Origin: Nocardia mangyaensis
GTDB lineage: Bacteria; Actinomycetota; Actinomycetes; Mycobacteriales; Mycobacteriaceae
NCBI RefSeq assembly: GCF_001886715.1
Contig: NZ_CP018082.1
Span: 6,634,001-6,698,000, forward strand
Reading direction: 5' to 3'
Length of the DNA: 64,000 nt
Below the pieces are notes generated by a model. That model ran no database searches. It saw only the letters and a list, made by a program, of their open reading frames with translations, and was not told the origin of the DNA. The translations under genes and the position numbers were made by a program. Positions 44,831 to 55,800 of the stretch are shown here, piece by piece. The stretch's first letter is position 1. Each line of letters begins with the position of its first letter.

Positions 44831-45007
44831 TCAGGCCCACTCCACCTCGTCGAACCCGATGCTCAGCCTGTGCGGGCCGCCGACGACGAGCGCGTCGACC
44901 CGCAATCGCGACGCCACCGAGTCGACCTCGCGCACTACGGCGCACACTCCTTGGAACGGACCCTCCGGGATATGGACGACATCGCCCGGCACGTAGTCGG
45001 CAGCCAC
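44831..45007 (-). CDS. Small KOW-like protein upstream of gpmA
   Basis: A 58-aa frame 27 bases upstream of gpmA on the same strand. Nearly the entire sequence reads as a single KOW/NusG-type beta-barrel: PGDVVHIPEGPFQGVCAVVR, then DSVASRLRVDALVVGG and a closing GFDEVEWA. The GTG at 45007 gives 58 aa with no strong ribosome binding site; the frame continues upstream with shadow composition. A standalone KOW domain next to a glycolytic gene is unexpected; it may bind RNA or polymerase, which is inference. Confidence 0.55.
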   Translation of the reverse strand: MAADYVPGDVVHIPEGPFQGVCAVVREVDSVASRLRVDALVVGGPHRLSIGFDEVEWA

Positions 45008-45122
45008 CTGTTCGAGGCTACGCGCGCCCCGCGCGGGTCGAGGCCAACTCGCCGAGCGCGTTGACGATCGGGCTGATCGCGCGCACAACCCCACCGCACC
45101 GGGCGCACGGCGCCACCACCGA

Positions 45123-46016
45123 TCAGATCGACGCCGCCTCGACCGCGAGCACACCGGCACCGACGAGCGTGGCGCCCTCGCTCAGTGCCGACAGCTCCAC
45201 CGTGAGCCCACGGGTGAACGCGAGGCGCGCGTGCCGGTCGACGGCGGCACGCAGCGGATCCCACAGCGGCGCGCCCGAGTGCGCGAAGCCGCCGCCGATC
45301 ACCACCCGGTCCACATCCAGCAGCGCCGATGCCGAGGAAATCGCTTGTCCCAGCGCGGTTCCCGCACGGGCCAGCGCGTCGAGCGCGATCGGGTCGCCCC
45401 GCCCGGCCGCCTCGGCCAGTTCGACGCCGGTCTCGCCGGACCAGCCGCGACCACGCGCCCAGCGCACCGATGACATCCCACTGGCCACCGCCTCCACGCA
45501 CCCGAATCCGCCGCAGGCGCAGGGAGTGTCGTCGCCGGGCACGACGATGTGCCCGAGGTGTCCCGCGTTTCCGGTTCGCCCGAGCAACACGCGCCCGTCG
45601 GCGATGATCCCGCCGCCGACACCGGAGGACACGGTCAGCGCCAGCCCGTTGCGCACCCCGCGCAGCCCCCCGATGCGATGTTCGGCCAGCGCCAGGCAGG
45701 CGCCGTCGATCGCGAACCGCACCACGGCGGCCGGGAACAGCGCCCTGACGTGTTCGACGATCGCGAAGCCGTCGCGCCACCGCGGGATGTTCAACGGGCT
45801 CGCCACCCCGTCGGCCACCTCGATCGGCCCGGCCGAGCCGATGCCGATGGCGGTTACCAGGTTGTCGCCCGCCACAGCGAGCAGCAGTGCTCGGCAGTGT
45901 GCCCACGGGTCGTCGGCGGTGACCGCCGCCCGGCGCACGTCGCGTAGCCGGAAGTCCGATTCGACTACTGCCACAGCGAATTTGGTCGCCCCGATGTCGA
46001 GCGCCAGCACGGTCAT
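45123..46016 (-). CDS. ROK-family protein (sugar kinase or regulator)
   Basis: A 297-aa ROK protein. ATP-binding motif LALDIGATKFAVAVV at the N-terminus, sugar-binding GNAGHLGHIVV, and the zinc signature CACGGFGCVEAVASG (CxCGxxGCxE). It lacks an N-terminal helix-turn-helix, so it is more like a glucokinase-type kinase than a NagC-type repressor, although its positional counterpart Rv0485 is annotated as a regulator. ATG 46016 chosen over an upstream frame. It is divergent from the lipase gene. Confidence 0.82.
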   Translation of the reverse strand: MTVLALDIGATKFAVAVVESDFRLRDVRRAAVTADDPWAHCRALLLAVAGDNLVTAIGIGSAGPIEVADGVASPLNIPRWRDGFAIVEHVRALFPAAVVRFAIDGACLALAEHRIGGLRGVRNGLALTVSSGVGGGIIADGRVLLGRTGNAGHLGHIVVPGDDTPCACGGFGCVEAVASGMSSVRWARGRGWSGETGVELAEAAGRGDPIALDALARAGTALGQAISSASALLDVDRVVIGGGFAHSGAPLWDPLRAAVDRHARLAFTRGLTVELSALSEGATLVGAGVLAVEAASI

Positions 46017-46111
46017 TGCGATTACTGTCCTTCCGTCTGTTGCCACGAACTACCTGCGCCGGGGCCCGCGGATGTGAATGCTCACAAGATGTGTCTCCCG
46101 ACACTTTGACT

Positions 46112-46134
46112 ACTGGTTGGTACGGATGACCAGT
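46112..46134. promoter_or_regulatory. Possible operator between the ROK and lipase genes
   Basis: ACTGGT (46112-46117) and ACCAGT (46129-46134) form 6-base inverted arms 11 bases apart, with TTGACT (46106-46111) adjoining as a possible -35 for the plus strand. This resembles a TetR-type operator in shape. No matching -10 at 17 bases was found. Confidence 0.35.
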
Positions 46135-46205
46135 TTTCGTTGGATACTTCACCAGGGTCGGGTTGTAAGTATCAGTTGGGCAGCACTACTTGATGAAGGA
46201 AAGCT

Positions 46206-47381
46206 GTGTCGAAAATCGTTGTTCTGGTGGTGAGCCTGCTGACGCTCGGCTTGTTCGCCGCACCCGCAAATGCGAACCCGTTGTACCCCACCCCCGATCC
46301 GGATCCGTTCTTCACGGCGCCCAGTGACATCGGCGAGCTGGCGCCCGGTGACGTCGTGCGGAAGCGCCGTATCGATACCTTCCTCTACCCCGGCACCGAA
46401 GGCTGGCAGGTGGCGTTCCGCTCGACCAACTCGGCGGGCAACGCGATCATGGGCGTCACCACCGTGCTGCTGCCGATCGGCGTGCAGAATCCGCCGCTGG
46501 TGTCGTACCAGGCGCTGATCAACTCCATCGGCACCCGCTGCAACCCCTCGCAGTCGCTGTTCAACGGCGAACTGCAGGACGCGCCCGGCGCCATGCTGCC
46601 CTTGCAGCGCGGCTGGGCCATCTCGGTGCCGGACTACCTCGGTCCGACCGTCGCCTATGGCGCGGCCAAGCTCAGCGGCATGATCACCCTCGACAGTGTG
46701 CGGGCGGTGCAAAAGGTGGCCGAACTGGGCGTCAGCACCTCACCGGTGGCGCTCGCCGGGTACTCCGGCGGCGGCATGGCCACCGCGTGGGCGGGTGCGT
46801 TGCAGCCCACCTACGCGCCGGAGCTGGAACTCGCGGCCGTGGTGGCCGGTGGCATCCCCGCCGATCTCGAACTGATGGCCGACGCGCTCGGCTTCGCCCC
46901 GCACCCCGGCTTCGGCCTGGCCTTCGCCGCCGCGATGGGCATCGAGCGGGAGTACCCCGAACGGGTACCGGTCTCGGATTCGCTCAACGAGGACGGCCTG
47001 TGGTTCCGCGAGTTCACCAAGGACGCGTGCCGCCGCTTCCTGCTGTTCCACGGCCTGGCGCGCAACGCCGAACAGATGGCGGCGTCGAAGGATCTGATGA
47101 CCAGCGAGGTCGCCCGCGGCGTGCTGCGCGAGAACAGCCTGGTCCACTTCACCGGTGCCCCCACCGCGCCGACCTACATCTGGCAGGGTCGTTATGACAC
47201 CCTCACCCCGTGGGAGCCGGTGGCCCGGAGCGTCGCCCACTTCTGCTCGAAGGGCGCCCCGGTCAACATGGTCACCGTGGAGATCTCCGAACACATGACC
47301 GCCGCCGCGGCGGGCTTCGTCGACGCGTGGAACTACGTCGAGTCCCGCTTCCGCGACGAACCGGTCCCGACGAACTGCTGA
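46206..47381 (+). CDS. Secreted lipase (LIP family)
   Basis: A 391-aa secreted alpha/beta hydrolase of the actinobacterial LIP (secretory lipase) family. Signal peptide about 1-23 (KIVVLVVSLLTLGLFAAPAN). The catalytic Ser187 lies in ALAGYSGGGMATAW, Asp in WQGRYDTLTP and His in ISEHMTAAAAG. Two Cys pairs are likely disulfides (GTRCNPSQ, KDACRRFL, HFCSKG, PTNC). Starts with GTG 46206. Probably hydrolyses esters outside the cell. Confidence 0.87.
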   Translation: MSKIVVLVVSLLTLGLFAAPANANPLYPTPDPDPFFTAPSDIGELAPGDVVRKRRIDTFLYPGTEGWQVAFRSTNSAGNAIMGVTTVLLPIGVQNPPLVSYQALINSIGTRCNPSQSLFNGELQDAPGAMLPLQRGWAISVPDYLGPTVAYGAAKLSGMITLDSVRAVQKVAELGVSTSPVALAGYSGGGMATAWAGALQPTYAPELELAAVVAGGIPADLELMADALGFAPHPGFGLAFAAAMGIEREYPERVPVSDSLNEDGLWFREFTKDACRRFLLFHGLARNAEQMAASKDLMTSEVARGVLRENSLVHFTGAPTAPTYIWQGRYDTLTPWEPVARSVAHFCSKGAPVNMVTVEISEHMTAAAAGFVDAWNYVESRFRDEPVPTNC

Positions 47382-47387
47382 GTCGAA

Positions 47388-47426
47388 ACCCGGTGCTGGG
47401 CGTGGTGATCGCGCCCAGCATCGGGT
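47388..47426. terminator. Bidirectional terminator between the lipase and YbjN genes
   Basis: Fifteen-base arms (47388-47402 and 47412-47426, ACCCGGTGCTGGGCG with one wobble) and a 9-base loop fill the 44-base gap between convergent genes. The right arm touches the stop codon of the YbjN gene. Confidence 0.8.
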
Positions 47427-47920
47427 CATGGCTTGTCGGCGTCGTCGATCATGTGCTCGAAGGCGCGCAGGTTCTTCAGGGATTCCCCGCGCGAGACGCG
47501 CCATTTCCATTCCCTGCGGATGGATTCGGCGAAGCCTAGTTCGAGCAAGGTGTTGAAGTCGTTGTCGACGGCTTCGAGGGTCTGGCCGAAGACGCGGTCG
47601 AGTTCGTCGGGGGTCACCGATTCGGCCGACATGCGGCCGACGAGGTAGATGTCGCCGACGTTGTCGAGGGTGTAGGCCACGCCGTACAGGCGGCGGTTGC
47701 GGCGCAGCAGGTATTTGTAGACGCCTTCGAAGTTCTCGTCGGGCTTGCGGCAGACGAACGATTCGATCCGCACGCCGTGCTTGCCGACGGTCAGCATCAC
47801 CGTGGTCGTGAGTTTGCGCTCGCCCGGCAGCACGGCGATGAAGGTGTCGTCGCCGTGGCGGGTGTATTCGATCTCGCGATCGCGCAGCGTCTCGTCGATC
47901 ACCTGCGATACGGCGCTCAC
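47426..47920 (-). CDS. YbjN-domain protein (Rv0487-like)
   Basis: A 164-aa cytoplasmic protein of the YbjN / T3SS-chaperone-like fold ([68 protein letters not shown]). GTG 47920 overlaps the mshA stop (GTGA), so the two are translated together, as in M. tuberculosis (Rv0486-Rv0487). Its role beside mycothiol synthesis is unknown. Confidence 0.82.
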   Translation of the reverse strand: MSAVSQVIDETLRDREIEYTRHGDDTFIAVLPGERKLTTTVMLTVGKHGVRIESFVCRKPDENFEGVYKYLLRRNRRLYGVAYTLDNVGDIYLVGRMSAESVTPDELDRVFGQTLEAVDNDFNTLLELGFAESIRREWKWRVSRGESLKNLRAFEHMIDDADKP

Positions 47921-49266
47921 CGTCGTACTCCTGTCCGGCGCCGCCACAGCGCCTGTGATCTGGCCTGGCCGGTATCGCCCGCGAGCAGGGCGATCGGGCC
48001 ACGTTGGGCCCGGAATTCGGCCATCGCGGCAGCGTAGCTGTCGAGCAGTCCCTCGGCGGTGTGCGCCCAGGAGAAGCGCTCGGCGTGTTCGACCGCGGTG
48101 GCGCCCATGCGGGCCAGCCGGGCCGGGTCGTCGAGCAGGGCGGCCAGCGCGTCGGCCCACTCGGGAGTGCGATGGCCGGGGACGAGCAGACCGGATTCGC
48201 CGTGGCGCACGGCGGTGCCGAGGCCGCCGACGTCGGCGGCGAGCACCGGCGTGCCGCTGGCTTGCGCCTCGATGGCGACCAGGCCGAAGGATTCGTTGTA
48301 GCTGGGCACGGCGACGACGTCGGCCGCGCGGTAGACCTGCACGAGGCGGTCGGCGGGTTGGGGCGGCAGGAAGGTGACCCGGTCGGCGATGCCGAGGTCG
48401 GCGGCCAGTTCGATGAGCGCGTCCGGCCGGGCCAGCCCGGTGCCGGAAGGCCCGCCGACGATGAGTACGCGCAGCCTGCGGCTCGGCTCGCGGCGCAGCA
48501 GTTCGGCGGCGGCCCGCACGAGCACGTCCGGCGCCTTGAGCGGCTGGATCCGGCCGACGAACGCGACGATCTGCTCGTCGGCGCGCAGACCCATCGCGGC
48601 GCGGGCGGCGCGCTTGTCGCCGGGGCGGTAGCGGGTCAGGTCGGCGCCGGGCGGCACCACATCGATGCGGTGGGCGTCGGCGCCGTAGAGGTCGACGAGC
48701 TGACGGGCTTCGTCACCGGTGTTGGCGACGAGCCGGTCGGCCTCGGCGATCACCTGCTTCTCCCCGATCACCCTGGTCTCGGGTTCGGGGGTGTCGCCCT
48801 CGGCGAGCGCGGCGTTCTTCACCGCGGCGAGGGTGTGCGCGGTGTGCACCAGCGGTACCCGCCAGCGGTCGCGCGAGAGCCAGCCGACCTGGCCGGAGAG
48901 CCAGTAGTGCGAGTGCACGAGGTCGTAGTGGCCGGGCAGGTGCCTGGCCTCCTGGCGCAGGACCTCGGCGGTGAACGGGCACAGCTGGGTGGGCAGTTCG
49001 TGTTTGTCCAGACCCTCGAAGGGGCCGGCGACGACGTGGCGAACGAGCACACCCGGCGCGGCTTCGGCGACCGGGGGCAGTTCGGAGGAGGTCGCGCGGG
49101 TGAAGATCTCCACCTCGGTGCCTCGTCGGGCCAGTTCGATGGCGGTGTTGAGCACGTAGACGTTCATGCCGCCCGCGTCGCCGGTGCCGGGCTGGGCCAG
49201 GGGTGAGGTATGCACCGAGAGCACCGCGATGCGGTGTGGCAAAAGTTCCGAACGACGCTCACTCAC
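47917..49266 (-). CDS. mshA: D-inositol-3-phosphate glycosyltransferase
   Basis: A 449-aa GT4-family enzyme that transfers GlcNAc from UDP-GlcNAc to 1L-myo-inositol-1-phosphate, the first step of mycothiol synthesis. Donor and acceptor signatures: [43 protein letters not shown], and the EX7E-type nucleotide motif in [23 protein letters not shown] 49266 ([12 protein letters not shown]) gives the usual N-terminus and has GGAGAG upstream; the frame extends to 49332. The short gap to the MmpL gene (85 bases) puts it next to the lipid locus. Confidence 0.94.
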   Translation of the reverse strand: MSERRSELLPHRIAVLSVHTSPLAQPGTGDAGGMNVYVLNTAIELARRGTEVEIFTRATSSELPPVAEAAPGVLVRHVVAGPFEGLDKHELPTQLCPFTAEVLRQEARHLPGHYDLVHSHYWLSGQVGWLSRDRWRVPLVHTAHTLAAVKNAALAEGDTPEPETRVIGEKQVIAEADRLVANTGDEARQLVDLYGADAHRIDVVPPGADLTRYRPGDKRAARAAMGLRADEQIVAFVGRIQPLKAPDVLVRAAAELLRREPSRRLRVLIVGGPSGTGLARPDALIELAADLGIADRVTFLPPQPADRLVQVYRAADVVAVPSYNESFGLVAIEAQASGTPVLAADVGGLGTAVRHGESGLLVPGHRTPEWADALAALLDDPARLARMGATAVEHAERFSWAHTAEGLLDSYAAAMAEFRAQRGPIALLAGDTGQARSQALWRRRTGVRR

Positions 49267-49350
49267 ACTCTCCAGTGTGCACGCCGCGACGCCGCCGACC
49301 ATACCCCTACCGGGATCGGTGACGGCCGTCACAGCGCTTCGTGAGTGAGT

Positions 49351-51579
49351 TCACGCGTGGCTCGACACCGAGCCTGCCCGATCGGCGTCGTCACCGCGAG
49401 CGATTTTCGGCCATGACGGTCGCCACCAGCAGCACTCGCCCAGCCAGGTCATCAGCGCGGGGACGAGCAGCAGGCGCAGCACCGTGGCGTCGATGAGCAG
49501 CGCGGCCACCATGCCGTAGGCGATGTACTGCATCATCAGCAGCTCGGAGAACGCGAACGCCCCGGTCACCACCAGCAGCACCAGGGCAGCGGCGGTGATG
49601 ATGCGTCCGGTGCGGACCGTCCCCTCGCGCACGGCGTCGGCGGTGCTCGCCCCCGCGGCGCGGGCCTCCACGATCCGCGACAGCAGGAACACCTCGTAGT
49701 CGGTGGACAGCCCGTAGATCACCGCGACGATCACCACCAGCAGCAGCGCCATGATCGGCTGGGGGGTGAAGTTCAGCAGCTGCGCGCCGTGCCCGTCGAC
49801 GAAGATCCAGGTGAGGATGCCCAGCGTCGCGCCCAGTCCGAGCGCATTGCACAACGCCGCCTTGATCGGCAGCACCCAGGAGCCGAAGGCCCACACCAGC
49901 AGGGCGGTCGTGACGAGCAGGACCGCGAGGATCATCAGGGGCAGTCGGTCGACCAACGCGTCGACACTGTCCTGCCCGATGACCGGTTCCCCGCCGACCA
50001 GCATCGTGGTTCCCGGCGGTACCGCGAGACCGCGCAGGTAGTCGACGGTGGCGCGGGCGTCGGTGGGATCACTGAGCGCGGCCTCGGTGGCGAACACCTC
50101 GGTCCGCTGCGTCCCGCGCGCGGGTACCCCGAACGGCCCGGCCAGCCCCGGCGCATCGTTGGCCGCGGCCCACACCGCACCCACCGCGAGCGGATCGCCG
50201 GAGACGAACACCAGCCGAATCGGATCGGCCCGACGCAACGGAAACAGCTCGTCGAAGTGCTGCTGGGCCAGCCGAGTCCCGTTGTCCGGCGGCAGATACC
50301 GCTCGCTCACACTCCCGAACGCCAACCCCCCGATCGGTGCCACCAGCACGAGCAGCCCGGCACACACCGAGAGCGCGACCGCCCGAGGATGTCGCATCAC
50401 CAACCCCGCAAGGCGCCACCACAGCGATCCCTTGCCCAGATCCGAGCCCCGCGCCGGCCCCTCACGATCCGACACCCCGACCGATTCCGCACCGCGAGCT
50501 GCGCGCGGGGGGTGCGCTGTCGAGGCGAGCCGGCGCCACCCGAGGGCGTCGACGCGAGCGCCGAGTATCGCCAACAGCGCGGGGAGCACGGTGAGGGCGG
50601 TGAGCGCCGCGAGGGTGATCGTGACGATGGTGCCGTAGGCGAACGAACGCAGGAAGCCGTGGGGGAACAGCAGGATCGTCGCCGCCGCGGCGATCACGAT
50701 CGTCGCGGACGCGAGGACGGTGTGTCCGGCGGTGAGGACTGTGCGGCGGACCGCGTCGGCCACTTCGCGACCGTCGTCCAGCTCCTCCCGAAACCGGCTG
50801 ACCACGAAAAGCCCGTAGTCGATGGCCAATCCGAGGCCGATCATCGACACCACCGGGGCGACAAAGGAGTTCACCTCGGTCACCTGGGTGATGGCCCGGA
50901 TGATGCCCCACGCGCCGAGCACGGTGAGCCCGCCTGCCAGCAGCGGCAGGGCGGCCGCGATCACCCCGCCGAACACCAGGAACAGCAGTACCGCCACCAC
51001 CGGGAGCGCGATCAGTTCCATGCGCCGCTGGTCGGTGGCCATGGTGTCGGTGAGGGTGCCCGCCACCACCTGCCCACCGGCCACCTCCATCGTCAGGCCG
51101 GGGGAAGCGAGGTCGTCGCGGACCGCGCGGTAGTTGCGCAGCAGCGTGGTGTTGTCCTCGCCGCGCAAGGAGAGCGCCGCGAAGGCGTGCCGGTGATCGT
51201 CGGTGCCGAACATCGCCGGTTGGGCCACACCGGTTTCGGTGGGCCAGTACGCGCCGTTCACACGGTCGATCTCGGCGGGGTGTGCGCGGGGCAGCCGGTT
51301 CAGATGCGCGACAACGGCTTCGGCGAAGACCGGATCGTCGACGGTGCGGCCGTCAGGTGCGTGGAAAAGCAGCAACACGTCGGCGGAGTGGTCACGTCCG
51401 AAGGCCTCGGTCCGAATGTGCCCGGCGCGCACCGAGTCCGAACCGGGATCGTCCCAGCCGTCGGCGCTGAGCCGGTCGCCGAGCCCGAGTCCGTAGCCGC
51501 CGAGCGCGAGCAACGCGGCGACCACCGCGCCGAGGACGGCGTATCGCCGGACGACGACGAAGTCCGCCCATCGGCTCAC
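49351..51579 (-). CDS. MmpL-family RND lipid transporter
   Basis: A 742-aa RND transporter of the MmpL type with about 11-12 membrane helices. Two helix-bundle repeats each hold the proton-relay type signature: GLAIDYGLFVVSRFREE (about 255) and GLSTDYEVFLLSRI (about 622). Two extracytoplasmic domains lie between helices 1-2 and 7-8. The short cytoplasmic insert (about 385-430) is charged. GTG 51579 overlaps the mycolyltransferase stop by four bases. In mycobacteria MmpL8 and MmpL10 export sulfolipid and diacyltrehalose precursors beside their Pks and PapA genes, and this protein is similarly placed. Confidence 0.88.
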   Translation of the reverse strand: MSRWADFVVVRRYAVLGAVVAALLALGGYGLGLGDRLSADGWDDPGSDSVRAGHIRTEAFGRDHSADVLLLFHAPDGRTVDDPVFAEAVVAHLNRLPRAHPAEIDRVNGAYWPTETGVAQPAMFGTDDHRHAFAALSLRGEDNTTLLRNYRAVRDDLASPGLTMEVAGGQVVAGTLTDTMATDQRRMELIALPVVAVLLFLVFGGVIAAALPLLAGGLTVLGAWGIIRAITQVTEVNSFVAPVVSMIGLGLAIDYGLFVVSRFREELDDGREVADAVRRTVLTAGHTVLASATIVIAAAATILLFPHGFLRSFAYGTIVTITLAALTALTVLPALLAILGARVDALGWRRLASTAHPPRAARGAESVGVSDREGPARGSDLGKGSLWWRLAGLVMRHPRAVALSVCAGLLVLVAPIGGLAFGSVSERYLPPDNGTRLAQQHFDELFPLRRADPIRLVFVSGDPLAVGAVWAAANDAPGLAGPFGVPARGTQRTEVFATEAALSDPTDARATVDYLRGLAVPPGTTMLVGGEPVIGQDSVDALVDRLPLMILAVLLVTTALLVWAFGSWVLPIKAALCNALGLGATLGILTWIFVDGHGAQLLNFTPQPIMALLLVVIVAVIYGLSTDYEVFLLSRIVEARAAGASTADAVREGTVRTGRIITAAALVLLVVTGAFAFSELLMMQYIAYGMVAALLIDATVLRLLLVPALMTWLGECCWWRPSWPKIARGDDADRAGSVSSHA

Positions 51580-52562
51580 CGCGCCAACGCTGCCTCGAAC
51601 ACCGGCCACGACTTGTGCAGATCCTCTTCCCAGTACCCCCACGAGTGGGTGCCGGTGGGCCGCAGGTCGACGGTCGCGGGAATCCCCAATGACTGCAGTC
51701 GATCCCGCAGCTGGTGCGTGCACAGGTTGGTCACGGCCTCGAGCGAGGCGCCGAACAGCAGCTGATAGGTGAGCTGCATCGGGTCGCCCTGGGCGTCGAT
51801 GGTGTCGAAGGGTCCGGGAATGCCGGTGCCGGAGGAGATGTAGACCTCGGTGCCGCGCAGGGCTTCCGCGTGCAGGTAGGGGTCGTTGGCCGACCAGGCC
51901 GGGTCGGTCGGCGGCCCCCACATGTTGGCCGCGTTGCCGAGCCTGCTCCCGACCACCGTGCGCACGATGGCCTGCCCGCGTGGATCACTGGTTCGCACAC
52001 ACCCGGAGTAGGAGCCGATCGCCCGGTACAGCCCCGGTTCGGCGAGGGCGAGCTGGAACACCGAGGTGCCCGCCATCGACAGTCCCGCGATGGCATTGGC
52101 GCCGTTGCCGCCGAATTCGGCATCGATCACCGGGGGCAACTCCTTGGTGAGGAAGGTGGTCCAGCGCTGTTTGCCGAGCACCGGATCGTCGGCCCGCCAG
52201 TCGGCGAAGTAGCTGCCCGCTCCCCCGAACGGGATCACCACGTTGACCTGCTTGTCCTTGAAGAACTCGACCACATCGGTGCGATCGAGCCAGTTCCCGT
52301 CACTGCCGCCACCGACCCCGTTGAGCAGATACAGCGTGGGCGCCGGCGCTTTCGGGTCGGCGGCGCGCAGCACCCGCACCCGGGTGACGATGTCCATGGC
52401 GGGCGAGTACACGCCGACATCGATCGTGCGGTCGGGCTCGTGGCGCAGGTCGTCGATCCAGGCGGCGGGTGCCGCGGTCGCGGCGGGGGCCGCCCCCAGC
52501 GCGGCCACCGCGAGGGCGATGGCGGCGACGATTCGAGCGCACACTGCTCGACCAGACATCAT
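51576..52562 (-). CDS. Ag85-like mycolyltransferase / esterase
   Basis: A 328-aa secreted alpha/beta hydrolase of the antigen-85 (FbpA) esterase family. Signal peptide 1-31 (cleavage near ATAAP). The nucleophile is Ser162 in IAGLSMAGTSVF, the His is in THSWGYWEED, and YLLNGVGGG and FGGAGSYFADW form the acyl-binding lip. Tandem ATG codons start at 52562 with GGAG upstream. Its stop is coupled to the MmpL gene, and it diverges from the PKS gene. Family members transfer mycolates onto trehalose or arabinan; the particular acceptor is unknown. Confidence 0.87.
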   Translation of the reverse strand: MMSGRAVCARIVAAIALAVAALGAAPAATAAPAAWIDDLRHEPDRTIDVGVYSPAMDIVTRVRVLRAADPKAPAPTLYLLNGVGGGSDGNWLDRTDVVEFFKDKQVNVVIPFGGAGSYFADWRADDPVLGKQRWTTFLTKELPPVIDAEFGGNGANAIAGLSMAGTSVFQLALAEPGLYRAIGSYSGCVRTSDPRGQAIVRTVVGSRLGNAANMWGPPTDPAWSANDPYLHAEALRGTEVYISSGTGIPGPFDTIDAQGDPMQLTYQLLFGASLEAVTNLCTHQLRDRLQSLGIPATVDLRPTGTHSWGYWEEDLHKSWPVFEAALAR

Positions 52563-52850
52563 CGAACTCCGATCTCTACGCCGAATCCTGTCTTCTGCCC
52601 GCGATTCAACGGTATTTCCGAACGCTACACACGGTTTCGCGAAAACACTGTGACGACTACCAGAAGATTTTCCGGCACCCTGTGCGAGCAGGTAGGAAAC
52701 GTTCTCCTCGAGTCGCGATCACAATCACAGACCTATCACGTTGGTGCCATGGACGAACCACGCTACTCCAGGCCGGTTTTCGCTGTGATGAGTCCTACGC
52801 TGCGCAGACCGGGCACATGTTGACATCGAGGGCCCTGATGCGGAGGAATC

Positions 52851-55800
52851 ATGTCGGACATCGCTGTTGTCGGAATCGGCTGCCGATTCGCCGGTGGAAT
52901 AGACTCACCGGAATCGTTCTGGGAGTTCGTTGTCGAAAAGCGCGATGCGGTCGGGGATATTCCGGCGAGTCGCTGGGACTATCGCCGCTATTACGATCCG
53001 GACAAACGGACACCCGGTCGCAGCTACACCCGTCGTGGCGCGTTCATGACCGGCGACCCGTGGGAGTTCGACCCCGATTTCTTCGGGATCTCCCATCGTG
53101 AGGCGACCGGGCTGGACCCGCAGCAGCGGGTGCTGCTCGAGGTGACCTGGGAGGCGCTCGACGACGCCGGTGTCGCGGGGAAGGCCGCGGGGCGCTCGGT
53201 GGGTGTGTACGTGGGCGGGTTCGTCGTCGACCAGTCGGTGATCGGGGTGGTCGGCCCGGCACTGGCCCACGTCGACATGCACACCGCGGCCTCGGCGTCG
53301 TACACGATGCTGTCCAACCGCATCGCCTACGCCCTCGACCTCACCGGCCCGGCCCTGACCGTCGACACCGCGTGCTCGTCCTCGCTGGTCGCGATCCATC
53401 TGGCCTGCCAGGCGCTCGACAACGGCGACTGCACCGTGGCGCTGGCCGGTGGCGTGAACGTGATGCTGCAGCCGGAGACGTTCGTGATGATGTGCAAGGG
53501 CGGCTTCCTCGCCACCGACGGACGCTGCAAATCCTTCGACGCCGCGGGCGACGGCTACGGGCGCGGTGAGGGCGCGGGCATGGTCGTGCTCAAGAAGCTC
53601 GACGCCGCGGTGCGCGACGGCGACCGGGTCTACGCGGTGATCAAGGGCACCGGCGCCAATCAGGACGGCCGCACGACCGCCATCACCGTGCCCAATGACG
53701 TCTCCCAGGAGGCGCTCGCCAGGGCGGTGTGTGAGCGCTCCGGCACCGCGCCCGAGGAGGTGACCTATGTGGAGGCGCACGGCACCGGCACCCTGGTGGG
53801 CGATCCGATCGAGTTGCGCGCGCTCGGCCGCGTCTACGGCGCCGCCTCCGGACGCGCGGGTTCGCTCGGCGTCGGCTCGCTCAAGGCCACGCTCGGGCAC
53901 ACCGAGGCCGCCGCCGGGGTGGCGAGCGTGATCAAATCCGCGCTGGCCGTGGCACATCGGACGATTCCGCCGCAGGGCTGGTTCGACACCCCCAATCCCG
54001 ACATCGCGTTCGACGAGCTGGGCCTGCACGTCCAGCTCGAGCCCGAGCCGGTCGACTCCGATCTGCCGATGACCATCGCGGTCAACGGCTTCGGCTACGG
54101 CGGCACCAACGCCCACGCGATCGTGCAGGAGTTCCACCGCGAGCCCGCACCCGTCGAGCCGCCGGAACACTCTGGGATCCTGCCGGTCTCCGCCCGCAGC
54201 CCCGCCGCGACGCGGGCGATGGCCGGCCGTTTCGCCGAGCTGATCGCCGCGGGCGCCGACCCCGACCGGCTGGCCGAAGCGGCATGGACCCGGCTCGCGC
54301 ACCACCCGTTCCGCACCGGTGTCCTCATCGACGGCACCACCGAACTCATTCGGGCACTGCGCGACTACGCCGAGGGTGCGGGGCGCGACGCCACCAGGGC
54401 TCTCACCCGCGGTGCGGCGCCGGTGTTCGTGTTCTCCGGCATGGGCCCGCAGTGGTGGGGCATGGCGCGCGAACTGCTGTGCGCCGAAGGCGCTTTCGCG
54501 GCCGCCGCGCAGGAGGTGGACGCCGTCTTCCGGGAGGTGGCCGGATGGTCCATCATCGGTGAACTGCTGCGGCCGGAACAGGAATCGCGAGTCACCGCGA
54601 CCATGGTCGCCCAGCCCGCCAACTTCCTGGTGCAGGTCGCGCTGGTGCGCGAGCTGGCCGAGTACGGGATCACCCCGTCGGTGATCGTGGGGCACAGTGT
54701 CGGTGAGGTGGCGGCGGCCTACGTCTCCGGTGCGCTCTCGCTGCGCGACGCGGTGACCGTGGCCTATCACCGGGCGCGGCTGCAGGCGAGCACCGCCGGA
54801 TCGGGCGCGATGCTGGCCGCCGGGATCAGCGTCGAGCGGGCCACCGAGCTGATCGGACCCGAGGACGCCATCGACATCGCCGCGGTGAACAGCCCCAACA
54901 GCCTCACCCTCGCCGGTGACCCCGACCGCCTCGACCAGCTCGCCGAAACCCTCACCGAACAGGGCGTTTTCGCGCGGCGACTGCGGGTGGAGGTGCCGTA
55001 TCACAGCCGCCTGATGGACCCCATCCTCGACGAACTGCGCACGGTCCTGGCCGATCTCACCCCGCAGGCGCCGACGATCCCGCTGTACTCCACCGTCACC
55101 GGTCACCAGGTCACCGAAGGTGATTGGGACGCGCGGTACTGGTGTGCGAACGTGCGCCAGACGGTGCGGTTCGCCGACGCGATGAGCGCGCTGATCGAGG
55201 CGGGCCATCGGGTCTTCGTCGAAGTCAGCCCGCACCCGGTGCTGTCGGGCAACATTCGTGAGCTGTTGCTCGAGACCGGTGACAATGGCGTCACGGTCTC
55301 GACGCTCGACCGCAAACAGTCCGACTCGATCAGTGTCCGCCAGACCGTGGCCGGGCTCTACAGCGCGGGCGCGCTCGATCCTGAAATCCTGTTCCCCGCC
55401 GATCGCCGCGCCACCCCGCACCTGCCACTGCCGCGCTACCCGTGGCAGCGCACCCGGCTGTACTCGGCGTTGCCGCTGTTCGAGCAGCTGCGCAACGGGT
55501 CGCCCGGCGGCTACGCCATGCTCGGCGATCCCGACCTCGAGGGCAGGCCCGGCTGGCTGCTGCAGATCGGCACCGAGAAGCTGCCGTGGCTGGTCGATCA
55601 CGTCGTCGGCGGGGTGCGCATCCTGCCCGGTGCCGCCTATCTGGACGCGGCGCTGAGCGCGGCGGCCCAGCGGATGGGTGAGCAGCGGGTCGCGCTCGAG
55701 AACGTGCGCTTCGTGGCGCCGGTGATCATGGGCGCCCCCGATGTACCGCTGCTCGAACTCAGCGTCGAGGAGGCCAGCGGGCGCTTCCTGATCCGCTCGC

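Noticed and set aside
52813..52850. TTGACA near 52820 as the -35 of the PKS promoter
   Set aside because: The matching -10 position falls on the ribosome binding site (GAGGAA), too close to the ATG.
52905..55601. An 898-codon minus-strand frame inside the PKS gene
   Set aside because: It is fully antisense to KS and AT domains with intact active sites; composition is shadow-like.
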